Shown here: positions 11,540 through 22,799 of the stretch, in pieces | How positions within the stretch are numbered: the first letter of the stretch is position 1 | Layout of the letters: every line of letters starts with the position of its first letter | The notes under the pieces: generated by a model | What the model was told of the DNA's origin: nothing | The model's input: only the letters and a program-made list of their open reading frames with translations | Database searches by the model: none | Source of the DNA: Hyperoodon ampullatus | Lineage: Eukaryota; Chordata; Mammalia; Artiodactyla; Ziphiidae | Reading direction: 5' to 3' | Length of the DNA: 64,000 nucleotides | Assembly (NCBI GenBank): GCA_949752795.1 | Contig: OX457062.1 | Span: 91,811,777-91,875,776 of the forward strand | Position numbers and translations under genes: made by a program

Positions 11540-11612
11540 GGACTGCTATAAAGCAGATTACACAGTGTTTGGCACACAGAAAATGATCAATAAAGGTTAG
11601 TTATTATTATTG
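11540..11612 (+). mobile_element. MIR 3'-end fragment
   Basis: A gtttggcacacagaaaatga stretch followed by TCAATAAAGG resembles the terminal part of MIR. Confidence 0.4.
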
Positions 11613-12096
11613 TCAGATGTGTCCACTACATGTATAACTTTCAGCAGGCCACAGAACTCTCTCATATACGAAAGTGGCTTGCCTCCATCCTGGGGTTATA
11701 GCAATAATGAATGAAGATAATTAAAAATACTTTGAAAAATCGAAAGCGACAATCCAAGGCAAGACACCGTCATTTCCCTTATTTCCCAACAGGCTTCTGA
11801 GCTGCTTTATCATTAGCTGGTGTGTGCTCCTGGCATGCGAAGTGGTTTTATTATTCACTGAAATCAATGTAGTAAAGTCAGAAAACCCTAGTGCATGTGA
11901 CGGGAGACATACTCCACACCAATGCCCAATACAAGGGAATGCTGCCCAGTTTTTTTTTAAATCATAGCTTGACTTCCACCAATATGGACAACTGGCTGTG
12001 GGCTACATCTGGTCCTTCATCTCCTTCATTAGCCTGGCCTGGGGGAGAAGAGTACTTCCACACTGGCCTCAGGAAACAGCGGTTTCAGAGGGTTAC

Positions 12097-12241
12097 CTGT
12101 AGGTTGTATCAACACTCAGGTTGGCTGCAGCTAACTCTGATGGAGGTATCCACGCAGGTAATGTGTTCCCAGCAACCCATTTTGTCCACTCAAACAAACC
12201 AGGCTCTACGCGGATCTTCAAGTGATTTTCTTGTTGTAAAC
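12097..12241 (-). CDS. UBASH3B: UBASH3B exon 11 (phosphatase, catalytic Glu)
   Basis: 145 bp encode G484 (split) and residues 485-531, plus two bases of R532. It begins LQQENHLKIRVEPGLFEW and ends ANLSVDTTY. The Glu of GLFEW is residue 501, equivalent to mouse STS-1 Glu490, the proposed acid catalyst. The acceptor is a pyrimidine-rich tccctctaag and the donor is ACAG|gtaacc. Asn replaces Ser in VAG-N/S-TLPAW relative to human (from memory). Confidence 0.95.
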
Positions 12242-13466
12242 CTTAGAGGGAAAATAAAATGAAGATGAAGGAAGTATTACTATGTTCTCAGTGGAAAAGT
12301 AAATTAGAGGCCAAATTGTTACAAAAATGCTCATAAAACTTCTATTCTCTTTCCTATCAGATGCTATATATAGCTTAAGGAAGGTAAAAAGCATGCAGGT
12401 TTGGACAAGGGTTTTTAATTTTTGTGTTATAAACACGTGAGTTTAATATTCTGGCCACATCACCAGGATGTATGCTGGCTTTAAATGGTATCTGATTAAA
12501 GAAAAAGTCATTATCCATATAATTTATTACAGTTCTGTGACTACTATAATTCCTCTTTCTAAAGTAAGTTCCAAGATGTTCTTACCAAGAAACTTCAGAA
12601 ATTCTTAGCATCCACTATTTCACAATAGCTTACATTATATTTGCATGTCATATAGATTGTTCATTTTCTCTACTAGAAAATCCAGTGTTGAATATTTACC
12701 AATGCCAGTGCACAAGTCCTGTGTTTTGTGATTGTGTAATTGTCCTCAGAGTGGGAACTGTCCCTGTTTAACTCTTTGTATTGCATTTAGCCCAGTTTTT
12801 CCTTGCAAATGTGACAGATAATACGTTTGAATACATAGATGCATTCTGGCTTACTTAAGGTTAATGAATAGAAGTCTCAAATGTAATGTAATTTCCTTGT
12901 TGGCTCAGCTTTTTCTGGCTTGTTTGGTATAAGTAAACAGTCAACCCTGTTTCTTCTAGTTTTCCTTCCAGTGAAATGAAAATGGAGATTCCTGTAACAC
13001 AAGCCTCCACGGATTTTAGGGTAAAAGCTGAATATCTTTATAACAATGGTACTTTTGAACTTATTCCAATTAACTAAAGAAACAAGGGTGACTAAGATTT
13101 ACAGACACCTAGGAGCACTGTTCCCTGTTGTAAAGAGGCAAACAGAGCAGAGTGGGAGGAAACAAAAAAAAACAGAAAAGGATCACACTCTGTAGGCTCT
13201 AAATTACTGCCAGAGAACAATATATTACAAGCCTCTAATTCATCGAAGAGAACTTTACATTTTCAAGAAAAACATTATTTGTATATTCTCTTGATCTCAC
13301 TTCTGCTGCCAGAGTATGACTTTTGCAAAATCATGTTCCAAAAGAATCATTGCTAAACATTTCAAATTCAGAGCTTTCAACTGGTTAATGTCCCCTGAGT
13401 AGGATAATTTGTGTCAGGTTGCCTGGAGACAGAGGGATGGACTAGCTGACCTTTATCCAGTCTCAC
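12242..13466 (-). other. UBASH3B intron 10
   Basis: This 1225 bp AT-rich intron has donor gtgaga and acceptor taag. No transposon or other feature was recognised. Confidence 0.85.
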
Positions 13467-13559
13467 CTTTCAAGATGTTGTACGCAGTCTGGACACAGCG
13501 CAGGGACGGGGAGCAGTAGACATGGTCAATGATGGTGTTGCTCTCTAATAAGGCTTCAC
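13467..13559 (-). CDS. UBASH3B: UBASH3B exon 10 (phosphatase, catalytic Arg)
   Basis: 93 bp encode G453 (split), residues 454-483 and the first base of G484. It begins EALLESNTIIDHVYCSPSLR and ends AYNILK. The Arg of SPSLR is residue 473, matching mouse STS-1 Arg462, which binds phosphate. The acceptor is ttgcag and the donor AAAG|gtgaga. Tyr replaces the His I remember in human TA-H-NILK. Confidence 0.95.
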
Positions 13560-14622
13560 CTGCAAAGGAAACCAGAGAAGAATCCATCCGATGATTTACG
13601 AAGCCTCAACTTGACTCTCAGCGTTGGAGAGGGTGCCAGACAGACCCTGCAAACCTCTCTTTCCAGGTGGGCGCTCACATAGGGCCAGCAGTTTCGGTCT
13701 CATTTTCAACAACTCTCCTGACCAGTGTTTCTGTGAAAGACCAAGGGACACACCCTTCTTGTCTATTTTCTTTCTGTCTCTCTGGTCCTAACAAGCAGTA
13801 AAATGCCCGTTTTTCTCTCATGGATAAAGTCTGAATGCCTTAACATGGTGGTCAAGGTCTTCCATGAACTTGTCTGTCTCCATCCCGCCAGCCTTGTCTC
13901 TAGCCTTGCTCACAGTTGATGCTCTAGAAACAAGACGGCTTGTTTCCTCTGCACTCTGGACGCTGCTTCTCATGTCTATGACTTGATGTTGATCCTCCCA
14001 CTGAGATGCTGTCCCACCTTCCTGCTAACTTCTACTCTATTCTCCTCTTATGTTTTCTTTTGTGCTCCCATGATACTTTGTACATAGTTCTATTCTTGAG
14101 TAACAAGAATACTCTATATTATTTATCCACTTATAAGCTTCGCTGAGGGTGGGGACTCACGCTTAGGTCCCCAGTACCTAGCATGGTGCCTTGCACAAGG
14201 TAAGTGATCAATTGATGTGAGTTAAATGATTGAACAGGACAAGGCTGCTGGCTCTGTGTGGCAGGTATGGACTAGACCTGCAAAGAACTGAGCATCTTGG
14301 AGGCTGGTTGGCCTCTATATTTTCAGCCACCCCTGGGTTGCCTTCTCCTCATCCTTGCGCTAGAAGCCGACCTGTCTGCCGCACCAAGCCTGACCTTGCC
14401 CCATCACTGGACCATCTGCCCCTTGACAGGGATCACACCTTGTTCACTTTGGCAGACCAACCCAGTGCCCTGAACCTAATGGTTACATAATAAATCCCTT
14501 TTGAATTGAGGAAATACAGTACTTGTAGGAAAGCCCCAGGCAGCATTCTGGCATACCCACTGGAGACAAGTCTTTAGAAGAAGTAGCCAGGAAAGGCTGT
14601 GTGATCACTCCAGGACACTTAC
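13560..14622 (-). other. UBASH3B intron 9
   Basis: This 1063 bp intron has donor gtaagt and acceptor cag. It holds an L2-like fragment at about 13790-14240; the rest is unique. Confidence 0.85.
13790..14240 (+). mobile_element. L2-like LINE fragment
   Basis: A TTGATGCTCTAGAAACAAGA region is followed by gtggggactcacgc, gtacctagcatggtgcc and a terminal caattgatgtgagttaaatg. This follows the order of the old mammalian L2 3' end. Borders are approximate. Confidence 0.55.
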
Positions 14623-14745
14623 CCACGAGTCTTGCTTGCATACATCCAAACACGGTGATTGGAGCATCTTTCTCGTAATCTCGGAAACCACCACTCCGCT
14701 GAGGTAAGCCATGAGGCATGTTCAGGTTAGTGCGTATGTAGCGAC
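14623..14745 (-). CDS. UBASH3B: UBASH3B exon 9 (phosphatase domain)
   Basis: 123 bp encode G412 (split), residues 413-452 and the first base of G453. It begins RYIRTNLNMPHGLPQRSGGF and ends VFGCMQARLV. The acceptor is tttccag and the donor GTGG|gtaagt (strong). This part of the PGM-like domain follows the first catalytic His. Gly replaces Ser in MPH-G/S-LPQ relative to human (recalled). Confidence 0.95.
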
Positions 14746-15079
14746 CTGGAAAGAAAAGTCAGGCCAAGGAGATATGAGTTTCTTATTTCCTTAGGGCTTC
14801 CATTGCTGGTCCTGCCAGCCCCTCCACTTCCATCCCTTTTTGGCCACAGAGACTGAACTGAGCTCTCTAGAAAATATTGAAGCTGACCTCCTCCTTTAGT
14901 AGTGTGTCTTGGAATCCACGCTTCCATTCCGCTGACGAAAGTGGCAAGAGATAGTTTTTAAGTGAAAGTAACAACCAGACACTCTAAAGCAGGTAGGATT
15001 CTCTGATGAGCATGCCTCCCTATCTTAAACATGCCACCCAAATGAAAATGGAACCAAAATGAGCTAGGGTGACTGACTA

Positions 15080-15235
15080 GAGGGAGGTCTGGTCATGGAA
15101 TCAAGACACCTGTTTCTGACTTTGCCATGTGGCTGTGGGGCAAGACATCTGCTTTTCTGGTCCATGGTGTCCCAGTTTATAGAATGGGGCTCTCTCCCCT
15201 AACACTCCAGACAATCAGGAAGGGCTTACAAATGT
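15080..15235 (+). mobile_element. MIR fragment
   Basis: The MIR order of blocks is visible in diverged form: ctgactttgccatgtggctg, then cagtttatagaatggggct. Confidence 0.45.
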
Positions 15236-15307
15236 AACAGATGACAGGCATTTTCTACAGCATAAGTAACCATAAATGGCTCCATCTAGATAAAAGTAGC
15301 TTGACTC

Positions 15308-15323
15308 TGCCCCCTAGAGGCCG
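15308..15323 (-). promoter_or_regulatory. CTCF-like motif
   Basis: The plus strand reads CTGCCCCCTAGAGGCC, close to the reverse of the CTCF core (CCNNNAGGGGGC-type). It lies 43 bp downstream of the exon 8 donor in the gene direction. Motif resemblance only. Confidence 0.35.
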
Positions 15324-15365
15324 TGATAGGTATGCCAATGCTGGACAGGCCCACCAATTACTGAC

Positions 15366-15486
15366 CTTTGGCGTCGAAGCACTGGGATAGCCAGTACTTC
15401 CCAAAAACAACATCCATCCTCTCACCGTGCCGACACACAAAGAGGCATCTCTTTTGAGGGCCAGGCTGGCTGCTGATCCTCAGAGG
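15366..15486 (-). CDS. UBASH3B: UBASH3B exon 8 (phosphatase RHG motif)
   Basis: 121 bp encode residues 372-411 plus the first base of G412, starting PLRISSQPGPQKRCLFVCRH and ending YWLSQCFDAK. The signature C-R-H-G-E-R is present, with Arg390 and His391 corresponding to mouse STS-1 Arg379 and His380. His380 forms the phosphohistidine intermediate of histidine phosphatases. The acceptor is tctgcag and the donor AAAG|gtcagt. ISSQ replaces VNSQ of human (recalled), just before the domain. Confidence 0.96.
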
Positions 15487-15539
15487 CTGCAGAGAAAGAA
15501 AGGCTATAAGTGGGGAAGCACACAAGAAAGTAGACACGT

Positions 15540-15720
15540 CTCAGAGCTGGGTGCCAGGTGAGCTGGGCTCTAGAACAAGTTTCACTAATGTTCGGTTGGG
15601 ATAAGCCCCTTAACTGCCTCGGATTTAGGTTGGCCTATCTATAAGATGGGGGTGGTAAGCCTCATCCACTGACCTTGCCAGTTATTTTGAGGCTCAGATG
15701 AGATGCATTGCAGGTGCTTT
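15540..15720 (+). mobile_element. MIR fragment
   Basis: A ctgggctctagaacaagttt block, then a ttaactgcctcggatttagg block, then ctataagatgggggtggtaa follow MIR consensus order with heavy divergence. Confidence 0.5.
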
Positions 15721-16372
15721 GCAAAATAAGAAGGGCTATGAAAATGGTTTTATTGTGACTGCTGCTGCTGTTGGTAGGATTAGTATCTGGCCAATACTGA
15801 CACACGAAGACCACCTGAGTTACAGCTCAGAGGCAAAACTAGCCAGTATGGAGAGACAGCCATCTAGTGGGACAGCTTCTTCCCCTAACAAGATGCTTCA
15901 TCAACTTCTTCAGGGAGTGAGGGCTTTTATTACCACAAATACATCTGCCTCGTCTCCACCGTGTGGTGGTCCGAAGTCTACTCCGGCCAGGAGGTCCTGC
16001 TTTGCCCATTCTAATCACAGGTTAGGCTCTGTTGTCTGGCTGCACACAAGACGGTGTTGCCAGAAGGGGCTCGGGGAGGGCAGTTGCTACTTCTGGGTGA
16101 TGAAATCGGCAAGTCTAGTCAGAGACTTGTCCAAACGGCTCTGGTTTCTATAACTACTGCGTGGATCCTTACAGATGTTTCTATGTTCCTTCTTTCTGAT
16201 GGAGTCAGCTGTTCCCAGCTTCCTCAGTGCTGCCAGCTTCTACTGGCTTCACATTTGCCAATACAGTACATACACTTTACAATCTCCTCCATTCTGTACC
16301 CTTTCTGGCATATATCAGACATACATTGAGCATTCACTATGTGCCGGGAACTGTGCTAAGAACCATATCCTT

Positions 16373-16670
16373 GGGCTTCCCTGGTGGCGCAGTGGTTGAG
16401 AATCTGCCTGCTAATGCAGGGGACACGGGTTCGAGCCCTGGTCTGGGAGGATCCCACATGCCGCGGAGCAACTAGGCTCGTGAGCCACAACTACTGAGCC
16501 TGTGCTACACAACAAGAGAGGCCACGACAGTGAGAGGCCCGCACACCACGATGAAGAGTGGCCCCCGCTTGCCACAACTAGAGAAAGCCCTCGCACAGAA
16601 ACGAAGACCCGACACAGCAAAAATAAATTAATAAAAACTCCTACCCCCAACATCTTAAAAAAAAAAAAAA
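16373..16670 (+). mobile_element. CHR-type SINE with 12 bp TSD
   Basis: It has the head gggcttccctggtggcgcag, B box gggttcgagccctgg and a final poly(A) at about 16657-16670. The duplication aaccatatcctt is perfect at 16361-16372 and 16671-16682. Confidence 0.95.
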
Positions 16671-16727
16671 AACCATATCCTTATTTCCTTTAATCTTCAC
16701 AATGGCCTGTAAAATAGATTAGATACA

Positions 16728-16970
16728 GTTGACCCTTGAATTGGGTTTGAACCATGCAGGTCCAACTAATACACAGATTTTTTTCCCAAAAGTAAATACT
16801 ACAATAAAATCTGCAGTGTGTTGAATCTGAGGATGCAGACCCGTGGATATGTGGGAACCAAACCGGGTAGGTGGAAGGCCAGTTGTAAGTTGCAAGTGGA
16901 TTTTCCACTGTACGGAGTGTGGAGGGTCGGCATTCCTAACCCCCATGTTGTTCAAGGCTCAACCGCGTTA
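16728..16970. mobile_element. MER2-like (Tigger, TcMar) non-autonomous DNA transposon
   Basis: The ends are inverted: acagttgacccttgaa at 16728-16743 and its diverged complement gttcaaggctcaaccg near 16950-16966. The interior resembles shortened MER2: a dA/dT stretch, then GTGGATATGTGGGAACC and gggtcggcattcctaac. No transposase is encoded. Confidence 0.75.
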
Positions 16971-17227
16971 CTACTTTACAGATGACATATCATCCTCTCT
17001 GCAGAGCAGCCTTCCTTACCAGCCTAGACCCAGATGCGGGTAGTCACTGTCAGCACCATCCATCTGACTCTTCCTGACCTTAAATTTTTATATATCTTTT
17101 AGGCTCTTGTGCCCTGAGAGACAGGTAACCCTTTGAGGGCAGCAAGGGCAAAGCCTCATCCTTAGTAAAAAGGTGTGCAGTGAATCCTGAGCAGAGTTGA
17201 GGAGGTGGCCCTGACAGTCACCCTTAC

Positions 17228-17360
17228 CTGGGTGGGCTGGCAGATGATGGTCAGGGGCGTCGTGTCCCCCAGGCCCTGGTCCTCATGCTGCCGCCTCTCC
17301 AGGATGCCGTCCCCAAATGAGAGCACGTTGGAAGATGATGTATTTAAGATCGAGTAAGAA
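17228..17360 (-). CDS. UBASH3B: UBASH3B exon 7 (SH3-PGM linker)
   Basis: 133 bp encode the last base of residue 327 and residues 328-371, beginning SYSILNTSSSNVLSFGDGIL and ending LTIICQPTQ. It is a Ser-rich linker between the SH3 and phosphatase domains and the least conserved part of the protein. With exon 6 the split codon 327 becomes AGT (Ser), where I recall Gly in human. The acceptor is cctctgcag and the donor CCAG|gtaagg. Confidence 0.94.
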
Positions 17361-17529
17361 CTGCAGAGGAAGACAAGGAAGATGTTAACTGCTTTGGCCA
17401 GAAGTCATCGGCACTTCATCCCTGGGCTCAATGGAACTGTGGGAATGAGTAGAAAACGCTCCCTGGGGCAGTGCAATGGTTGGGAAAGCTGAGCAGGGGG
17501 CATCCCCTGCCTGCAGAGGAACATCTTTT

Positions 17530-17625
17530 TAAAAAATGGTTTATTGAAGTATAACTAACTAACAATATTATATTAGTTTCAAGTGTACAACATAGTGATT
17601 TGATACTTTTATAAGGATCATCCTG
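17530..17625 (-). mobile_element. L1 3'-terminal fragment
   Basis: A tggtttattgaagtataact block followed by gtttcaagtgtacaacatag is the reverse of the artiodactyl/cetacean L1 3' end. Confidence 0.6.
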
Positions 17626-19424
17626 TTTTATACTGAAGTCTTGCAGTTAATACATTAGTGGTAGATGGATTTCTGTACTTGGAACAGATGCGTTCATCCC
17701 TCTGGGCAGGGATGGGGCCTGTGATTCTGTGCTTATTAGGATGCCACAGGCGTGGCTGGCACCCAAAGCATGCTGCAGAATAACGAGCTATCAATTTTGT
17801 CCCATTGTTTCCAGCTCTTTTTCTGGCTCAAAGAAATAAACAATTCCTGTTGCCTTTAATCTTTTCCATGGTGATTTCCATCTGAACTGACAAATGAGAG
17901 GGAGGATTCTGACCCTCTCTACCACTTTGCCTGTGGCTCCTAATGGTCAAGGAAACCTTTGCCCATTACCCCCTGCTCTGCGTCCTTCAGTTTCCAAACC
18001 CCTCCCCCATCTCAGTCATACCTCCAACAAGATGATTAAATACAGCATTTTTCCAGAGGAGACCATTCTCACCAGATGTGTAGAGCTTTGAGCCAAGACC
18101 TCTCATTTCTGGATGTAACACTGTAACTACAGAAGCCCCAAAAGAGGTCTTGCTGAAAGACAGGCAGCAAATCATGCTGTGTTTAAATTATTTTGATTAG
18201 TAAGGCCTCCAAAAAGCTTTATCTAATAAACACTGCAATTCAAATATGGTTGTTAGGCAAATCCAACAGACATCACTGGGCAGCGTCAAGGGAGATCATT
18301 TAAATTTTAGATTTCTTGCTTCTTTACAACGAGGGTAAAGTTCCATATGTATAAAACAGCACTGAATCTAAAATAGCCATTAGCTTTATGTTTTTTTTTT
18401 TAATATTTTTGGGGTTTTTATAAGGAAATCTTGTGCCATTCACACAAGTCTAATAGGCTGGTTGTTTTCCTTTATTTTAAACTGAGACCCTCCCAAACAT
18501 CACACAGTTAAATTCAGTTTCACTGTCTGATTCATCAAAGCTTCAGGGCCTGAGATGTCTGGATATATGGAATCATCCTGATATCTTGCTTGTACATGTT
18601 CCCTAATTTCTTTACTTTATTACAGCTGTGAAGACACTGATAGAATCCCTTCTCCCTCTCCCTCAGCTCAGCCGGCAGCGAGACTGCCAGCCTCCTTCTC
18701 TTCTCAACTGTCACTGTAATCAAAGCCCCCGACTCACTGAGGCAGTATGGGGCTGTCAGTTCCAGTAAGACAATAGTCAGATGCTTCATGTTGAGTGCAG
18801 AGTAGGGAGAAAGCTGCACCTGACGCCCGGAGCATCTTCTCAAGCATCGGAGAGACACTGGCACCTCCCTAGGACACATCAGGGCTGTGTGTCAGCCGAG
18901 AAGGACCAGCCAGCCTACCCCAATTTAGAGGACACGGTGGGGCTTTCACCAATTGATACATATCTGAACCAGGCAGGGTGCTCTAATAAGGGTGGTAGGA
19001 AAATATTTCCTTAAGAGGGACTCGGAAAACTGAGGACAGGGGAGGAAGAGTTGTGAAGGGCTGCTGACCCCAAGTCCCTACTTGTTGGTTGCTTGAATCC
19101 CCTCTGCAACTTCCCATCAAGTCGGCCACATCATGCTTGAGGACCCTTTGGCTCTCCCTCCCCCAGGCTACCTGTCATTAGGGGTGAAACAAGGATGTCT
19201 TATCGCAGCTGGGCTCTGCCTTGCTGAGTCATTTCCACTTCTGGGGCTAATTAGGAAAGTGCAGTTCTTCTGTAGGATTGCTTTTGTGGAAGAGACATTT
19301 GATTTGACAAGCATGTAAGAGACGACTAGAAAAGACAAGTTAGAAAAAAAATAACCATAAAGCTAATGGCTCTTGTAGATTCAGTGCTGTTTTATACACG
19401 GCACTGATCCGCATAAAGCTAAGT

Positions 19425-19570
19425 CCTTTACAGCAGTGTTCACACACGCCTATAAGGGAAATGCAATTATCTCCATTTCATAGATTAGCAAACTGAGGCT
19501 CAGAGACGTCATGTTAGTTGGCCAAGGTCACACAGCTGGTGAGTGGGAGAGTCAGGGTTTGAATCTAAGA
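19425..19570 (-). mobile_element. MIR fragment
   Basis: This is a clear reverse MIR core: aactgaggctcagagacgtc, then ccaaggtcacacagctggtg, then gtcagggtttgaatct. Confidence 0.75.
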
Positions 19571-20062
19571 CTACTGGAATAAAAACTCAAATTCTTAATT
19601 ACAGTGTCCTAACACCTAGTATATTAGTAGTTCCCCCACTCTCAGCTGGGTTGGCTGTGGCAGCTGATAGTGAAATTTCAGACATGGTTCCCAGGGAAAT
19701 AACATCACTAGTAATCTCTCAAAATAAAGGAGATGACACGCAGACCTCCCTGGGATCCATGGACTGAGGTCACGGAGGATCCCCCCCCGCCCCGTTTCAG
19801 CTGAGCTCTAACTTGGGCAAGAGTGGGTTTAGATGCAGAGATCTGAACCAGGTCAGCAGAACTTCTCCCACATACTCTTCCCACAGGGAGCCCTACTTTT
19901 TAAGAATGTGATCTGGGAGCTGTATATCATCAAATAATCTTTTGATTCTCCATTTCTTCACGTATATTATGCTTTGCTTTTTTTTTTTTTTTTTTACAGG
20001 GATAAAACGGTGACTTTGGAAACCCAACTTAGAAACATTTCTGAAAAAGCAAAGGTCTCGGG

Positions 20063-20214
20063 GGGCTTTCCTGGTGGTCCAGTGGCTAAGACTCCGTGCT
20101 CCCAATGCAGGGGGGACCAGGTTCAATCCCCGGTCAGGGAGCTAGATCCCACGTGTCATAACTAAGACCTGGCACAGCCAAATAAATACATAACTATTAA
20201 AAAAAAAAAAAAGT
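20063..20214 (+). mobile_element. Short tRNA-derived SINE with TSD
   Basis: It reads gggctttcctggtggtccag, then ggttcaatccccggtcaggg, then a poly(A). It is the short type without the long CHR tail. The flanks aaaggtctcggg (20051-20062) and aaaggtcttggg (20215-20226) form a TSD with one mismatch. Confidence 0.9.
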
Positions 20215-21384
20215 AAAGGTCTTGGGAACACGAGGCAGCTTTGACCTTCCAATTTGTGCCCCCAAATACTGGATGTTCATTGGGTGGGGATGGGGAAGGA
20301 AGAGGAAGGGTTGCTGGGGAGGCAGTTATTAAGGAAGAAGATATTCCTTCCCATCTCTGGGTTTGTGGTTTATCTGCTTGCTGCTAACCAGGGTAGGGGA
20401 CCGTCTTTTCTTTTCTTCCTCCAGGCAAAACACTCACTGAAATTGCCTCTGTTATTACTGTCATAAAAGAGAAGCAGTGTTACACACCATGCAGCTGGTG
20501 CTCAGAGCTTCCGGCTCTCAGCCACGTTGGCACATGGCAAGAACAAGAGGGAGGAAAAACAAACCAGCATGCACACCCTGGCCAGACGCCCGAGTGCACC
20601 AGGGAAGGGCTGGCTTTGAACTTCTCCGATTAAGAAACATAAAAGAGGAACAAAAGGCACCTCTCTCTCTCTCAGGACAAAGCTGGTCATACAGCACAGG
20701 TCACTCTCAACATAGGACCAGGTTGGTTTAGGGGCAAAGCAGGAGTGGGGGATGGGTGGAACGCTATCACTCTACGGAAAACTTGCGTGGGGAAGGGACC
20801 GCTTGCCTTTCTAAGGCTCTGGCAGTTGCCCATTGCCACAGAAATGGTCTCTGTCATCTAGGCATTCACATGCCAAGTCTCAGGACTTGCTCAGGGTCAC
20901 CTCACGGTGAGGGGCGGTTAGGTTTCCTGACCCTTGCACATCCTTTCCCTACTGGTCTGGCTGGCATAGTGGGACTCTGTCCTGCTTCTCTGGGGAGTCA
21001 GACCCCTCTGTGCAATGACCCAAGAAAGAGTGGACAGAAGCCTCAAAGCCATAAAGACTCAGTGCTGGGATGACCCACAGTGAGGCCGGAAGAGGTGGTC
21101 CCCCAAGCAGCCTCAGTTCAGTCTCCAGTCAGGAACTCAGACAGATGTTACATCCAATGGGGGCAGGCAGAGTGAAGCAGGCCAAGCCAGCTCCCATTCT
21201 TCTCAGGCCCCAGCTCAGCCCTTCCCTGAAAGTCTGGAACCAATAGGGCTTTCTTCCCCCTCGGACTTCCTTTACTGGTACTGCTGCCCTGCCCGTCCAG
21301 GATCAAGTCTGTGTCCCTGCCACCACCTCAAACTCCGCAATGTGCTTTGAGAAGCAGCAGGCAAGGAACTTAGCATCCGCTCAC

Positions 21385-21593
21385 CTATGAAATATCCAGG
21401 TGCTGCACTCGTCACCCTTGGTGATGTAGTTCTCAGGCAGGAGTCCGGAGCAGCCTGTGGTCAGGGACGTGCCGTAGATCCAGCCCTCGCTGGTGCTGGT
21501 CTGCTCCATGGGCGACATGAAGATGAAGTCCCCAGGGACCAGCTCCAGCTCATCGTCGTTCTGCGGGGTGTACGGGTAGATCACCTGTAACGT
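21385..21593 (-). CDS. UBASH3B: UBASH3B exon 6 (SH3 domain)
   Basis: 209 bp encode residues 258-326 plus two bases of residue 327, starting TLQVIYPYTPQNDDELELVP and ending DECSTWIFH. It carries the SH3 hallmarks: an ALYDY-like YPYTPQ, the acidic RT loop NDDELEL, the W of EGWIYG and the LLPENYI end. The SH3 of STS proteins binds CBL family ligases (known). The acceptor is tttttcag and the donor CATAG|gtgagc. ITKG differs from the ITKA I recall in human. Confidence 0.96.
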
Positions 21594-22130
21594 CTGAAAA
21601 AGGAGGAGAGGGATGCGTGAGGCCCACATCTGACCCGTGCTGCTGAGCGCCTCCAGGGCCGGTCTGTGCGCTCTGCTGTAACAGGGCACACGTCCAGAAG
21701 CTGACATTGACAGGTGCCCCTGGGGGCTGCAGGCTCTGGGGAGATCTGGATTCAGGTCAGAAGGCATCTCTTCTCTTTTCAGGGTACTGTGAGTATGTGC
21801 CGGTGCTCCTGGCTGTTTCCAGACTTTCCTTCAGGCGTGTCTTTGCTTCAAAAGATACGGTTTTTAGAAATTCATCTGAAAACCTGTAGGCTCTCCAGTA
21901 AACTTCTATACAAATGAGGTTGGACCTAGTTTTCTCTGCTCTGCTGCCAGGGTAGGTGCCATAATAGACCCTGGAAATGCAACTCATGGGAAGGGAGTCT
22001 TCCATGCAGATGTCACCGATGCCCAGATGGAGACTCCCCGAGGAAGGCTTTGGGAATGACATGTTCTCCTTTCCATGTAACTCAGCGGCTTAAACAAGAC
22101 ATGGTCCCTGCCTTCAAGAAGCTTTCTTTA

Positions 22131-22395
22131 GGGCTTCCCTGGTGGTGCAGTGGTTAAGAATCCTCCTGCCAGTGCAGGGGGCACGGGTTCGAGCCCTAGT
22201 CCGGGAAGATCCCACATGCCGCAGAGCAACTAAGCCCGTGTGCCACAACTACTGAGCCCACGTGCCACAACTACTGAAGCCTGTGTGCCTAGAGCCTGTG
22301 TTCTGCAAGAGAAGCCACTGCAATGAGAAGCACGTGCACTGCAACGAAGACCCAACACAGCCAAAAATAAAATAAATAAAATATTTTTTTTTAAA
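22131..22395 (+). mobile_element. CHR-type SINE with 12 bp TSD
   Basis: It has head gggcttccctggtggtgcag, B box gggttcgagccctag and an A/T-rich tail. The duplication aagctttcttta is perfect at 22119-22130 and 22396-22407. Confidence 0.95.
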
Positions 22396-22799
22396 AAGCT
22401 TTCTTTAAACCTCCATTTTTAACAAAGGCCTGGAAAGAAAAGTATCTCTTGCAGCCATCAGTGTGTCATGTCTGTAACCAGCTTTTGTCAGTGAACAGAT
22501 GGAGACCACGTGTTCCTTCTTTGGGCTCCGAAAAAGCCCCCAGGGCCAACCTCAGGCTATGCCACTTGGCTGATTTATTCCACTTTTTGCCTCCTTTTCT
22601 GGTATATAGAAACATCACAGGCATAGGCATGAAGCTACTTTGGAAAACATTTATTTTACTACATTTTTGTTAACAGCAGGAGACCTCAATAGCAAGGAAA
22701 ATATTTTCTGTGTTTCACAAGGGCTAAGAGGGGCTGTTTTATCGCTTTTCCTTTGATCTTGAACTACAAGTGGCAGGCAAAACATTCTGGTCCTCACGT

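Larger units (their letters stand above)
6258..12096 (-). other. UBASH3B intron 11
   Basis: This 5839 bp intron has donor gtaacc and acceptor cag. It contains a composite L1 block (6690-8525) interrupted by a CHR SINE, a (GCT)6 run, a MIR fragment near 9040-9172 and a small retrocopied mRNA 3' end at 11252-11454. The stretches 8530-9030 and 9180-11230 hold no gene or transposon that I can recognise. Confidence 0.85.
14746..15365 (-). other. UBASH3B intron 8
   Basis: This 620 bp intron has donor gtcagt and acceptor cag. It includes a MIR-like fragment at 15080-15235 and a CTCF-like motif at 15308-15323. Confidence 0.85.
15487..17227 (-). other. UBASH3B intron 7
   Basis: This 1741 bp intron has donor gtaagg and acceptor cag. 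It contains a MIR fragment (15540-15720), a CHR SINE with TSD (16373-16670) and a Tigger/MER2-like element (16728-16970). Confidence 0.85.
17361..21384 (-). other. UBASH3B intron 6
   Basis: This 4024 bp intron has donor gtgagc and acceptor cag. It contains an L1 3'-end scrap (17530-17625), a MIR fragment (19425-19570) and a short tRNA SINE (20063-20214). The segments 17630-19420 and 20230-21380 are unique sequence with nothing recognised. Confidence 0.85.

Noticed and set aside
16373..16450. tRNA gene-like A and B boxes
   Set aside because: These are the tRNA-derived heads of SINEs, with no cloverleaf 3' half and with retroposon tails. The same holds for the other 18 copies.
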